From: Epiperipatus broadwayi
Taxonomy: Eukaryota; Onychophora; Udeonychophora; Euonychophora; Peripatidae
DNA: 64,000 nucleotides
Direction of reading: 5' to 3'
Assembly (NCBI GenBank): GCA_028023455.1
Contig: JAQFVV010000056.1
Coordinates: forward strand, 3,102,001-3,166,000
The notes beneath the pieces are model-generated. The model was not told the DNA's origin, searched no databases, and worked only from the letters and a program-made list of their open reading frames with translations. This document shows, one piece after another, positions 20,673-32,480 of the stretch (its first letter is position 1; the number at the start of each line of letters is the position of its first letter). Position numbers and translations under genes: made by a program.

Positions 20673-23230
20673 ACTATAACCTTATAAACAACATTTCTGA
20701 TGATAACATGAAATTTTATTCATTCTGGTCCCAGAGACACAGCAGAGAAACATGAGATCTACAGGGTAATTAGCATAAATAAATAATGTTAAAACTTGGC
20801 TCAATCAAATATCTTATGTGAAGGGACAATTTATAAATTTTAAATGAATTGCACACAGCTAGCATTGCAAAAGAAACATGAATTATAAAATAGTATCCAT
20901 CCAGAATGAGCAAAAACAGAATAACCCAGAGATAAATATCTATTTGAAGTAATCAGTTATAACTTCTAAATATTACTGAAATTATTATAAATATTTAATG
21001 CAATTCACTGAGTGAGAGTCAGTAAGACACAATGCATGAGTAATTATTAAAACATAATAATTTAATAAATATAAACAATTTAATTTACATTAGAAAACAT
21101 AGCACAGATTTAATGCGGTTATTTCTTTGCACATAAGCAACTGATTTAGTATGCTAATGAGTTATAGTATAATAATAAATTAATGTTATCAATACGGTGA
21201 TCATTACTTTAAGTAATGATAAGGACGTTTACAAATTCATCTCTAAAGAGAGGTTTACTCTTGATATGATAGTTAATTTATCGTTTATGAGCATATTTGG
21301 GCCTGTAGAAATGTGGAATGGGTTAGCCTAAATTAGCTTTACTGTGACAATCCTAAAATATTCGACTAATGATAAAATGAGTGGTTTATAAACATCACTG
21401 TGCCACGTCTTATAGATAAAATGAGAACTACATATAAAAGAAGTCACAGTGCTAACTATAATGACAACATTTAAAATGGAGAAGATGTCCATCTTTGGAC
21501 TGGAAGGCTTTATCACATATATGATTCCGCTTGTATTTATCACAAGGCAATATTCGAAAATATGAGTGGTAAGGATTCCATGGCATGCCCTCCTTCATGT
21601 GACATGCAGAGCCTTAATACTCTAATGTTTATCCTGAGATCGGTTATACCAAACCTCAATCCTAAATGAGTTACGTGAAGAAAATCCGGATTTCGGATGA
21701 GTAAATATGATAAAGCAAAATATAGTTCTTTAAAATGCTATCATAAGTAAGCAACGTGAATATGGCTTAAGTCTTAAATGACTAATAAAATAATTTAAGC
21801 TTAAATAAAGCAATAATAGCATGCGTAACGCCATGATAAAATAATAACCCACTCAGCATTGTACGTATAACTTTAATAAATTTAGGATGTCGAATATAGA
21901 AGAGGGAAAAATATTATTTTTCCTATTTAACAAGCCCAAGTATTTCTAAACGACAATATATTACAATTAATTTAACTCTTAATGGCGTATAAGTAATAAA
22001 TAGTTATTAAAATATATTAATAATCAAATTTATTAAAAGAACATAAATTGCATTTAAATATCGATAGTGATATGATTTTTAAACAATCCGCCATTAAGCA
22101 TAATTTCAAAATATTTAACCGAGCGAACAGCGTTCAATAAGAAATTTTACGTTTAACTATTTAAATATTCGAAAAATATCGGAATGATGATTGAAATAAT
22201 ATAAGTTTGCTAGATTAAAACATTAACACACTAAAACTAATTTAATAGGATATATATTTAAAATAAGTTTTGCCGCATGAAATAAAATAATTAGAGTGTG
22301 AAACTTTAAAAGCTAATGATAGATTTAAAGTACATAATTCTGTGCTTAGTGTTTCAAAGAACAAGTTTAAAACTTAAGAGAGAAAATCACAAATTTAACA
22401 ATAGTTAAGTTTATAGTCAGTTATAAAATAAATAAAAATTACATTCTGATTACAATTAAGATTTAGGAAAGAAATGAAGTGAGGAGAATTAAGAGTTCAT
22501 TCTTCGGCAAAACAGATTACCTTTAGAAGTTATGGTGGCCACTTCTAATAACGTATACAAAGTTTAGCAAGGCACAATATTAATAAAATAATGGTAGGCA
22601 TCTTCCAATATTCTTTACAATTAAACATAACAGTTCTCAAGTAGCGATGGCATGGCAGGGAGGCAGAACAAAGGTGATTTAAGATCAGGGAGGCAAATTC
22701 CTTTTACTCACAGTCCATTTTCTTACCACTCTCTACACAAATACCAGAGAGAAGAGTGATTTGAACTTCTTTTGCACGTTCCTAGAACTTCTGCTCCTCC
22801 TATACTTGAAATTGAGCAATATTGGAAGATGTAAACAATACATTCCAGAAAGCATTATTTAAATGTATTTTTAAAATTGCAAATAACTTTAAAATATGAT
22901 TTTTGGTTTGACTTGAAATGAGAATGACATTTTTAAATTATAATAATACTTTTTAGAATTTTCTAGCATTTGCTTTAGCTCTACATTAATTGTATTTATT
23001 TTTATATCTGTAATACATATACGCACATACACAATTATCTAAGTGAAGGGAATTTACAAGCTTGGAAATATAATATACTTAAGCTAAAATAATAATTCAA
23101 CTGGTTACACATAACCATTTCTTAAATAAACAGGGTGGAAGTTATACATGTATATGTGTGTGCTTAACATTCCTAGATGACCAAATAAACATATAAACAG
23201 GTTCAAACCCTACTTTAAAGGTATGTAATG
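20673..23230. other. Unannotated spacer, somewhat richer in CpG
   Basis: No gene was recognised. 21180-22800 has more CpG and more varied sequence than neighbouring AT-rich DNA; it may be the inside of the element whose end is at 20546-20672, or unique host sequence. The minus-strand ORF at 21543-21328 has hydrophobic runs but no family. Confidence 0.3.
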
Positions 23231-23276
23231 TCATCAGGCAGTGAAGTTAAATATGTACTACAGATTTACCACTTCA
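23231..23276. repeat. 46-bp perfect direct repeat, left copy
   Basis: Identical to 24691-24736 over 46 bases (TCATCAGGCAGTGAAG...TACCACTTCA). The two copies are 1460 bases apart and flank the 347-codon ORF. Confidence 0.95.
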
Positions 23277-23650
23277 CATTCCCCTAATTAGAGGAACAAA
23301 CAAAAAAAATTGTTAAAAAAAAGATTTTACTTATACCTTTAAAATTATTGTTCCAAGTAGCAAAGAAACACGTGGTCACCTAATAATAGCAAACTAGTCT
23401 CTCTATTCCCCACTATTATGTTTATGTCTCACTTCATGGAATTCTAACTATAATGTTTTAATTGGGATCTCCTTGTTCTCTTAAGCCCTTTTGAAAATCA
23501 ATGGTCTGTTCTGGTGCACTATGCCGTCCTATCAATCTCAAAACATTTTTTTACTATTCTTTTCCCAGGTCGGGTGGTATATACAACTTTCATTGGCATG
23601 CAACATTATTATACTTAAGAACCTTAAGCCATACTTGAGCTACACAAATT

Positions 23651-24694
23651 TTATGATGAGGAATGTCTCTTTTTTACCCTAATTTTTGCTATGTGGGCTA
23701 ATCTTAATCTAGCATGCTGCTGATTATATCTTTGATGGATACAAGTACTCTTGTCCAGTAAGGATTTACAAATCTCTGTATCACTATAACTAATATTTCT
23801 AAAAATTTTAGGTTTATCTAATATTGTGTTTGTAATCATCTTCATCTCAAAAACATTATTACTACCACTAAAGATGATATTCATATTGGTTGCAGAATCA
23901 ATATGTTCAGCATTAAATAAATTCATTTCATGAATCTTTACATATTCATACTTTTCAATAGTAAAAATAAATGTACAAACATTTTCTTTATTTATAGCAG
24001 TTTTGATATATTTATTAACAGGAATTCGAAAGTTTTCTTTATCATGAATAATCTTAGTTTTGATTGCCTTATTAACAGGAATCTGTCCTATAGAAACTTC
24101 ATCAATACACTCTGCTATTTTCATATCAATATCTTGGACTTTGGAAAAACAATCAGACTCTTGTTTACTGATCAAAGAAAGTTTATCATTTTTAATCAAA
24201 AATGGAATTGTTTCTTTACTGATAAATTTCTTTTCAAAATTATTAGTAACTATAACACCCATCTCTTTAGTGTTTAGTAAAATCAATTTTGAATCCACAG
24301 AGAATGAATTGTTAACATAATTTTTTGTTTTCATTGTAGATGCTACATCCCAATTAGAATTTATATTCCCAGAATGGAGTTCACTAATATTTGAAATTAG
24401 ATTTTTCTCAATCTTTCCATAATGACAATTCACTTCAATTTGCTTTTCAATTACATCACTCAAATTAAGAGAATTTATTTTTATATTATTTCTATTTACT
24501 TCATTTGGAAAATCTACTTCAATGGTATTTTCACTATCATGCACCAAATAGTTCAAATCCATATGCATTTCATTAACACCAACTACATTAGACAAACAAG
24601 TAGTTACTTCCATATAACCTTTACTTAAAGAATCATTAAAATTCATCTTGTTCTGAGAATCCATTTCAGTAATATTCACAACTGAATCCATCAT
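23651..24694 (-). CDS. 347-codon uncharacterised ORF, possible host exon or recent insertion
   Basis: The longest uninterrupted ORF in the window apart from the RTE RT. It reads MMDSVVNITEMDSQNK... and ends in a basic tail (QHARLRLAHIAKIRVKKRHS). No known domain was recognised; it is rich in Asn, Ile and Lys, with no transmembrane segment or signal peptide. A short internal repeat occurs: IPVNKAIKT and IPVNKYIKT, about 24 residues apart. The start codon lies just inside a 46-bp sequence that is repeated identically beyond the 3' end (24691-24736 and 23231-23276). Near the end, AG/GTAAAA at about 23675 is a plausible splice donor, so the ORF could be an exon ending at ...AKIR. An open frame of over 1 kb in about 70% AT DNA is unlikely by chance. 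Function unknown. Confidence 0.55.
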   Translation of the reverse strand: MMDSVVNITEMDSQNKMNFNDSLSKGYMEVTTCLSNVVGVNEMHMDLNYLVHDSENTIEVDFPNEVNRNNIKINSLNLSDVIEKQIEVNCHYGKIEKNLISNISELHSGNINSNWDVASTMKTKNYVNNSFSVDSKLILLNTKEMGVIVTNNFEKKFISKETIPFLIKNDKLSLISKQESDCFSKVQDIDMKIAECIDEVSIGQIPVNKAIKTKIIHDKENFRIPVNKYIKTAINKENVCTFIFTIEKYEYVKIHEMNLFNAEHIDSATNMNIIFSGSNNVFEMKMITNTILDKPKIFRNISYSDTEICKSLLDKSTCIHQRYNQQHARLRLAHIAKIRVKKRHSSS

Positions 24695-24736
24695 CAGGCA
24701 GTGAAGTTAAATATGTACTACAGATTTACCACTTCA
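24691..24736. repeat. 46-bp perfect direct repeat, right copy
   Basis: Second copy of the repeat at 23231-23276. It overlaps the first bases of the 347-codon ORF on the minus strand. Confidence 0.95.
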
Positions 24737-24739
24737 ATA

Positions 24740-25762
24740 TAGGATAAATCAAGATTAAACTTTCCTAATTAACATTACAAGAAATTATTTATTCGGAATG
24801 CTGAGAAATTAAATTATTATATTTTATTATATATTTTTTTATTTGTTAATAAATTGATTTTTATATTTTATGAAATTATCTGGTCTTCATCTTTTATTAT
24901 TTTAACATTCATAATCTATCTAATAGATAAATATGGTCACATGGTCTTATTATTATTATTATTATGCATTTATTTAACAATAGATATAATTTAAACATTA
25001 ACACTTGGTTATTTAAGATATGGATTAAATACAATAAAATATCCGTTGTTATTTAGTCAGATTGTTAATAAAGAATTATAGATAAAGATTAAAATTTAAA
25101 AGTCTTATTTATTATATATAATATTTTAAATCCTGAGATAACTTTAGATTTGATTTATGTAAAAGGAAAACTTAAGGGTAAATATGCTAGTCAAACAACA
25201 ATATTATTAGATTTATTTATTTTTATTTAAAAATACATAGTTATACTTTAAGTTTATCCTACTCTGAGATATCATTATTATTTATTCATACAATTCTATA
25301 GTGTTTCTTAGATATTTAAATATTCTGTTTATATTAAAGATTTTCAGTATAGTGATTATACACTTAGTAAAGGTTACACTAACGTTATGTCTGTCACTAT
25401 GCAGATGAACTATATATTTAAATTAATATTTTTAACAGTTATATAGATGTACATTAATTAGTAAATAGGATATCCATTATGTAAATGAAGTTAAATTTAC
25501 AACCAATGTGTATTAATCTGCAGCAGCCAATAAAATCGATTCTGTAAACTGAATGAAAACAATAGCAAATTTGTCCAAACTACTACTAATCAAAAGAAGG
25601 CCATTTTTGATGAGTCACCCACATGGTTATATATGAGCTAGTAGCTGGACATTATAGCTATAAGAGTTGAGATACAATATATAGTAACATTTCTTACATC
25701 CCAACTGAAATTAAGACTCTTTGATAAACTATCCTTTATATAATAGATACCATTGACTAATT

Positions 25763-25770
<8 letters not shown>
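24740..25770. other. AT-rich spacer
   Basis: No gene or repeat recognised. Confidence 0.4.
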
Positions 25771-25816
<46 letters not shown>

Positions 25817-25819
25817 CAT

Positions 25820-25852
<33 letters not shown>
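25770..25852. repeat. (CA)n(TA)n compound microsatellite
   Basis: About 24 bases of CA repeat followed by TA repeats and a CACACATA interruption. Confidence 0.95.
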
Positions 25853-25901
25853 GTGGGTGTTGATGTAAATATTAAAAGCCTAAAATTAAACTAGCCAATA
25901 A

Positions 25902-26195
25902 AATAATCAAAATTACCCCAAATTCACAACTCAACCAGATTAGCCAAAAAATATAAACTCTAAAATACAACCAATGGTTTCACTGCTACAAACAGATTTC
26001 TCAAATGTAAAGAACTACAAAATAACAGCATATTTAAATTAAAATTATCCACAATTCTATTTACATCCCATACACTCTTAATATTAAGATAACTTTTAAA
26101 TAAGTTAATTGCTTGTAGCAATGAAACCATTGGTTGTGTTGTAGAGTTTATATTTTTTGGCTAGTTAGTTGTGAATTTAGGATAATTTTGATTAT
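25902..26195. mobile_element. Foldback/MITE-like element
   Basis: Arms 25902-25993 and 26112-26195 are inverted copies, about 85-90% identical by eye (shared blocks TAGCCAAAAAATATAAACTC and CAACCAATGGTTTCA). A loop of about 120 bases holds no ORF. Typical of small palindromic non-autonomous elements. Confidence 0.75.
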
Positions 26196-26589
26196 ACATA
26201 TACATGTTGAATTAAACATTGTCTATGGATTATTATTTTAATAAAAACTAAAAAAGTGAGATTTTATCCATGTAAATACAGATAACATTTGTTTTTGATG
26301 TTGTCAGAAAACTATCAATTATTACTAATTGACAATCTCCCTGAATCTAAATAAGTTTTCTCAATTACTTATAATATCTCTGTTGGTGGAGTTTATGATT
26401 GAATTGAACTTAAACTAATAAATTAAAATGGTGAGAATTTTCATTATTACTCCTACAAACACAATCACATGCATTTATAGTTCTTATACATTAAAATATA
26501 TAATTTTTTGATTATTATTATCACTAACAATTTTACTACATTTGTTTTATAATGGTAATATTTCAGATTAAGGTAATGCACATGCACTT

Positions 26590-26662
26590 TAAAGATAAAT
26601 TATAAATGAATACTATATCTCGTGTCTGGAAAAATTGAGTATTCATTTATAATTTATCTTTA
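26590..26662. repeat. Perfect 25-bp inverted repeat (hairpin)
   Basis: 26590-26614 and 26638-26662 are exact reverse complements, separated by 23 bases containing CTCGTGTCTGG. It sits between two direct copies of a sequence of about 40 bases (about 26513-26551 and 26748-26786, both containing TATCACTAACAATTTTACTA). Confidence 0.9.
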
Positions 26663-26789
26663 GCTTAATTGCTAATATTACTATTACATAAAAACATAGC
26701 ACTATATAAAATAATTTCTCATTACATTTGTATTATATATTTTTTATTATTATTATCACTAACAATTTTACTACATTTGTTTTATATAT

Positions 26790-28985
26790 TTTTATTTTAT
26801 TAATTATAAATTAATAATAATCTTTATTTCTATTTTATTTTTAATGATATCAAAACAAAGCAATCACTAAATTGTTTAAATAACTCTAGCTGTCAAATTT
26901 TCAAAATATGTTGAATTATTATTTTTTATTTATAGGATATATTTATAGAATATACATAATTTCAGTATATATGAGTATTCAAACTCTAAACATCTATGAA
27001 TGAAGAGATTGAACCTTGAAAATTTTAATAATAAAACTATAAAAACAAAAAATCCAGTATTTTTGATTCTAAAAAGAGAAAAGAATATATATGAAAATAA
27101 ATCCATACTCCAATATATATATATATATATTTATTTAAAATGGGAGCATGACTGAAACCAATATGGCTATGGGGTGTTTAAATATATATATATAAATTAA
27201 ATGCCCTATTGAGTTGCAAAATTAAGCTTTTGTTTATTTAATGATGTCAGTGGCAGTAGTATGATAATCGCCAGCAGCAGCTGATTCATTGAAATTTTGT
27301 TTTCTTTTTAAAATTTAGGGAAAACTATAAAGATGATGCTTACAAAAATCCCAGCATTCTCTGCTATTTGAGTTTTTTTTAAAAATGGTATATCATATGT
27401 TAAAATTGGACAAAATTTGTATTTTTTATTAATATTTTTATTAATAGGTTCATTTAATTTTTTCTCTTTTCTGCTCAGTTTACTAGATTGCATGAAGACA
27501 AAGGCACACTTTTTATATCAGCAAAACTCTGTAATAAAATGGATTAAAGATTTCTCAATGATTCAAGACCTTCATCTTGATAAAATGTAATATTGTAAGT
27601 ATTCAATTTTAATTTTTTTTATTTGCATAGTATTATTTTAAATCTTTTTATTATTTTATAAATTATAATTTATTAATGTGTTTGTATTTGTATTAGTGTG
27701 TGTAGTATATAAATTATATTTGTATTCAAATATAATGTAGTGGTTTATATACAATGTAATTTTGTGGCTCTGATCCAAGTTTGACACAACCTTATTTTAT
27801 AGAGATAATGATTTTCAAAAGGTTTAATAATTTATTAATATGTTTATATTTGTATTAGTGTGTTTGCATTTGCACTTGCATCTTTGTATTTGTATAACAA
27901 GTAATGATTTTTATATATAAAATTAAAGTATTATAAAGCAGTTCAATGTAAATTTTAAGACTGATTTTAGATGTACAGAAAAGTTGCAGTTGATAAAGCA
28001 ATCACAAAATTTACTGAGCATAGTACCATGTAAAAATATAAGCGTTTAAAACCAATAAAATGAGGTTTCAAGTGATATATGTGGTGATAGCTACATGGAA
28101 TTGTATGCAGGCAAAAAACCAAATCCTGATTCTTGCCTATGCCTTGGTACTCGTGCTGTGAAGTTAGTAGTTTTGCCTCATTTTATATCACATTATTTTC
28201 AATTCTATAGATAGCAAATGAACTATATGCAAATAAATTATATCTCTGTGAGACAATAAATAGAGTAAGATAGCATCACTGGAGTGCACAAAAAATATAA
28301 ACATCACTGGAGTTCACAAAAAATATAAAATGAAGAAATGAAACTCATTTTATCATTGATACAGACAGTAGCCTTCAATTTCTAGTTTTGGATGGACAAG
28401 AAGTCAATTGCTATGATGACAAATGTATATCCACCTTCTGGAAATGATTTATTTTGTATCTTTTATTAGTACGAATCTTTATTTTAAACACCTTGAGATT
28501 TGTCAACTTTTGTGGTACAAGATAAAAATAAAAAATTTTTATGTAACTATTTTTGTAGATTCTTAGGCTATGGATTATCTCAAGTAAGAAGTATTATATA
28601 TGGTTTGAATAAGAATTTTGTGAGAAATACAAAGAAATTATCAATGAAGATGTAATTTAAACTTAATTAATGATAAATTAAAAATTATAAACAAACAATA
28701 AAATAATAATTATTTCAGATGTTGAAATTTCTTTTTTTTCCTTACTTTGTCTTAACCTTATGGTTTTCCTTAGTTTTTCTATTTTCTATCAATATATAGC
28801 ATTTTGCTCTAACATTATTAAAACTGAAGTTATTGTGAAAATTGTGTCTCAAGTCAGTTTTTTTAAAAATTCAATATGGTGCCTAGTACCCTGATATAGT
28901 TAAAGGGTGAATGTGGCTGAAACTAATATAGCTCTAGGGCATTTAAACTATTTTATAGAGAATTCAGCTAATATTGTTTATATAT
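26790..28985. other. AT-rich spacer with short duplications
   Basis: No gene recognised. It contains two local duplications: a 28-bp tandem pair starting at 28274 and 28302 (CATCACTGGAGT...), and a T/G-rich word (TTTGTATTAGTGTGT) at about 27690 and 27850. A 35-base block is shared, diverged, between about 27150-27182 and 28908-28945. Confidence 0.5.
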
Positions 28986-29488
28986 ATGGGTCCCCAATCC
29001 TATGCCCACGGGCACCATGGTGCCCGCAGACCATTTTACGTGTGCCCTCTGCTATCCGAACATGATAAACAATTATTTATCTGATACAAATAAATTTAAT
29101 TTTTAAAATTTATTATAAATTATTGTATTATATTGTAATCAAATTGTAGGGCATACTATACTTTTACAGCGTAAAAATATAAACATTAATTATATGTTAA
29201 AATTTTATTTTTGAAATAAATATTTTTTTTGTACATTATGTGTATTATTAACAATATCCAATTATAAATTTTCGGGAGGTCATCGCAGCCACCTTGCAAG
29301 CAAGTAGTTGGTTTTAGACGGTTGTGGGTTTGTGTCCCGGCCGATGCTATGACATATGAAAAAAAGAAAAAAAATTGAATTGAAAAAATAAATGGTGCCC
29401 CCCACCTGATTAAAAAAATAAATGCTGGCTGCCACCTGGCCGGTATTATAAAATGTGCTCTTAAGTGCAAAAAGGTTGGGGACCCCTG
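28986..29488. mobile_element. hAT-like non-autonomous element, with a SINE inside
   Basis: Left end GGGTCCCCAATCC (28988-29000) and right end GGTTGGGGACCCCTG (29474-29488) are inverted repeats of the common hAT type (CAGGGGTCCCCAA...). Subterminal GGCACC/GGTGCC motifs flank both sides. No transposase. A tRNA-derived SINE lies inside at about 29273-29374. Confidence 0.75.
29273..29374 (+). mobile_element. tRNA-derived SINE, copy 1
   Basis: GAGGTCATCGCAGCC...CAAGTAGTTGG...GTTGTGGGTTTGTGTCCCGG...GCTATGACATATG then A-rich tail. Shared with 32381-32480 (minus) and 55985-56096 (plus). The GGGTTYGTGTCC word is B-box like. The CCCGGCC block resembles a tRNA T-arm/acceptor junction. Confidence 0.7.
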
Positions 29489-29489
29489 A

Positions 29490-31380
29490 TGTATAGTGTA
29501 AAAGATTGACTTGTGGCATTTTTTTTATGTCGAATAGCATTTCTCAATATTTGAGATATAGCAAGAGAGCTCTGAGTTTACCTTTGATATTTATATATAA
29601 TCTCTAAGCATGGGATTGTTAATTATATATTTAATTTTGAATATATAATATTTGCCAAAACAAATGATGTTAGAAATAAGACAGAATTTTTTTATTTGTT
29701 TTGCATAGTTTAAGTTTGGTGTTTGTGAAGTTATTTTGAATATCTTATTTAATTATGACTTACAGTTTGACACTGTAAAAAAATAGATTTCAAAACAACT
29801 GTTGACATAGGAAGCTATGATTGTATAGTTGATATATATGTAAGTCTTAAAGATATTTTTTATCCAAAACATATATATATATATTGCGTGTGTATTGTGA
29901 GACATTGATCTGTCTTTTATGTTGATTAACTTTTATCAGTATTTAAAATATGCATTAAGTTCAGAATGGTAATTACCCGTGTGGGCATATATAAAAGAAT
30001 GTCTTCTAAAATAAGCCAATAATTTAAGAATAAACGGTATAAAATACTTTACTTATGATTTAGTTAATGCACTCAGTAGTTGTCCTTTTTTTTTTTTTAA
30101 AGTATTGTTATTAAAATTATATATATATATAAACACAAACAAAATTCAATTTAGATTTTGTCACAAGAGATTAAAAAAAAGATTCTTAGGCAGTAAATAA
30201 AATAAGGATTAAAATAAACAAATCAACAAAAACATATAATGGATTTTTTTTATATCTTTTGAAGATACTAAAAATTGAAAAACAAAAAAAATCAGACAAA
30301 AAAGAAATGAACTTTAAAAAAAAAAGAAGAAAAAAGAACTATTTTGAAAATTTTTGTTTCAAATAAACTCAAGTAACCAAAAAATAAAAAAGAACAGAAG
30401 CAGAACATATAAAACTTCTTAGCATTAAATGTTTTGTGAAGATATATATATACTTATACAAATAGTTTTCGAATAAAAAAAAAAAAATAATAATAGTAAT
30501 TTCTTTACGACAAGTGATTATAAGATGAAAATGAGAATTAATTTTTTGAATAATAACAATCAACATTTTATTCTCTTAAGAAAAACAATATATCCTTTTA
30601 AATAAAAGCAATTACTTGAAAATGTACAAATGGTTGTATACTTTAGCCCACTCCCATATAGGCTTTTATTTTGCTTCTACTCATAAGAATTTGGAATTCA
30701 GTTTTGAAAACAATACAGTTTATATAGCAGCAATCTTTAATTTTAACAGCTTGAACTTTAAAAAATTCGTAAGATTTGAACGTAGGCTGATTTTCCTGTA
30801 TCATTATTTAGTAACTAAAAAATTATTTAAATATACAAAAAATATTAAATTTCTATCATTTAAAATGTATAAAATATGTAAAATCGAAATTTCTTTCTGT
30901 TTGTTCTGTGCTTATGCAAATGAAATCGCGTGATCATTTTGTTTCTTTCTCAAGGAAAATAAAATTTATAATTAATAGTATTTACTTGCTTCATTTATAA
31001 ATAAAAATTGATGATAATAAAATGCAGAGTAACCAATTAGTATTATGTCAAAAGAATTTTCTGTTTGAGAAAATAGTCTTGTAGTATTAGATGGTGCAGA
31101 TGAGATAAGCAGATGTTGATGGAGTTTTTTTTCTGTGCGAATATAATTTTAAAATCATTATATGGAAGATTGTTTTCTATTTTTAATTCATTAAAGTATT
31201 TTTATAGTTATAATACTTTAATAATTATGTATGTGGTGTTTTTAATGCCACATCCCATTCAAAAGACATATTTCATAAGTTTATTTTTTAGATTATGTTC
31301 AATATAAAACAGTTCATTATTTTTTTCTAATGTTCATAATTCTGTTTATTTTTCTTCTTTATTTGCTTCTTTATCTTCTT
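29490..31380. other. AT-rich spacer
   Basis: No gene or repeat family supported; ORFs at 30616-30933 and 31113-31307 (plus) show no recognisable motif. Confidence 0.4.
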
Positions 31381-31479
31381 CTGAGGACTTACTAAACTTT
31401 GATATATTTTTAATTTTAGCATCAGTTCATATCAACAAATCTATTTTTTCCTTCATCAATCTCTGGAAAATCTTTCAAA

Positions 31480-31770
31480 TAATTCATAATCTCATTTTGT
31501 AATTTTCTGGTTTTAATTAATCTATTTCTGTTTTAATAAATGTGTTAAGAAATCGTCTATGATTGGAAGAAACCTACTTGACAAAATGTTTAAAAGTACT
31601 ATTGCTGTAGTATATAACACTGGTATTCCAAGATTACTGTAAACTTGCCCATCTTTTTTATTTTTAAATATTGGAATGATAAAAATGTCTCAATGATCAA
31701 ATGGCATGATTTCATTGATTCCATACATTCTTGAAAAATTTTATTTTGAAATCACTATTATATTTTAAAA
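31480..31770 (-). pseudogene. Possible non-LTR reverse transcriptase remnant
   Basis: Minus-strand pieces in shifting frames read PIFKNKKDGQVY then NLGIPVLYTTAIVLLNIL and RFLPIIDDF, reminiscent of the RT finger region (xPIFKxKGD...YRGIxLL...K). Highly decayed, with no catalytic motif found. Could be chance. Confidence 0.3.
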
Positions 31771-32380
31771 TTTCTCCAGATATGAAATGATTTAAAATCT
31801 TTCTAATTTCAAAATTCAAAGAGCTAGTTTAATTTCTTTTAATTGGATATTTTTGCTCAAAATCTTAATGGGATAAATAGAATGGATACATCATAAAAGT
31901 TATTATTTCAATTTTTGTATCATTATTCAAAAGGTGATCAAAAGTTTTTCCATCTTTTTTAAAAATTATTGTCATTACATGAAAGAATGATATTGGTGAA
32001 TTTTAGAGCATTATGCTATTATTTTTCTCATTTACATGTTATTTCAATTCATCTAAAAAAAGATGTAAAATGATCATTATCCACAAATCCCTCTTTTGTA
32101 TTTGCAAAGTGAAAATAACTACCTCCCACTGAATTATGTAGCATCAAAAACCAATGAAAAGCTACAATGATACCATTCTACTATTGGGATATGTTGTTAT
32201 AAAAGCTTTGTTTTTGATTTGGTTTTTAAATTATATGGTGAATGTTGTCTATTGTTTTAATTTATGTACAGACTATATAAGTTAGTAGGAAGTAGTTAAC
32301 TTCTGCTTTGCAACCACAAATATATAAAATTTACGATTGTTTATTTATAATTACAAATTCTTCTTTTGTAGTTTTGATTT

Positions 32381-32480
32381 GTTTTTTTTCATATGTCATA
32401 TGCATTGACCAGGACGTGAACCCAGGCCAGCTTCTTGTAAGGTAACTATGTTAACTATTCGACCACCAATGCTTGTCAGG
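32381..32480 (-). mobile_element. tRNA-derived SINE, copy 2 (minus)
   Basis: On the minus strand: TGGTCGAATAGTTAAC, then CTTACAAGAAGCTGG, a good B-box in GGGTTCACGTCCTGG (about 32422-32408), then TATGACATATG and an A-run (T-run at 32382-32389 on the plus strand). Same family as the copies at 29.3 and 56.0 kb, and it keeps the clearest tRNA resemblance of the three. Confidence 0.75.

Noticed and set aside
20695-20735. TTCTGATGATAACATGAAAT as a hammerhead core
   Set aside because: CTGATGA and GAAA are only six bases apart, with no possible stem II.
23930-24628. Plus-strand ORFs opposite the 347-codon ORF (23930-24277, 24060-24320, 24422-24628)
   Set aside because: The minus-strand frame is far longer and continuous; these are shadows.
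29186-29540. Minus-strand ORFs 29186-29470 and 29280-29540 as genes
   Set aside because: They run through the hAT-like element and its inserted SINE and carry no protein motif.
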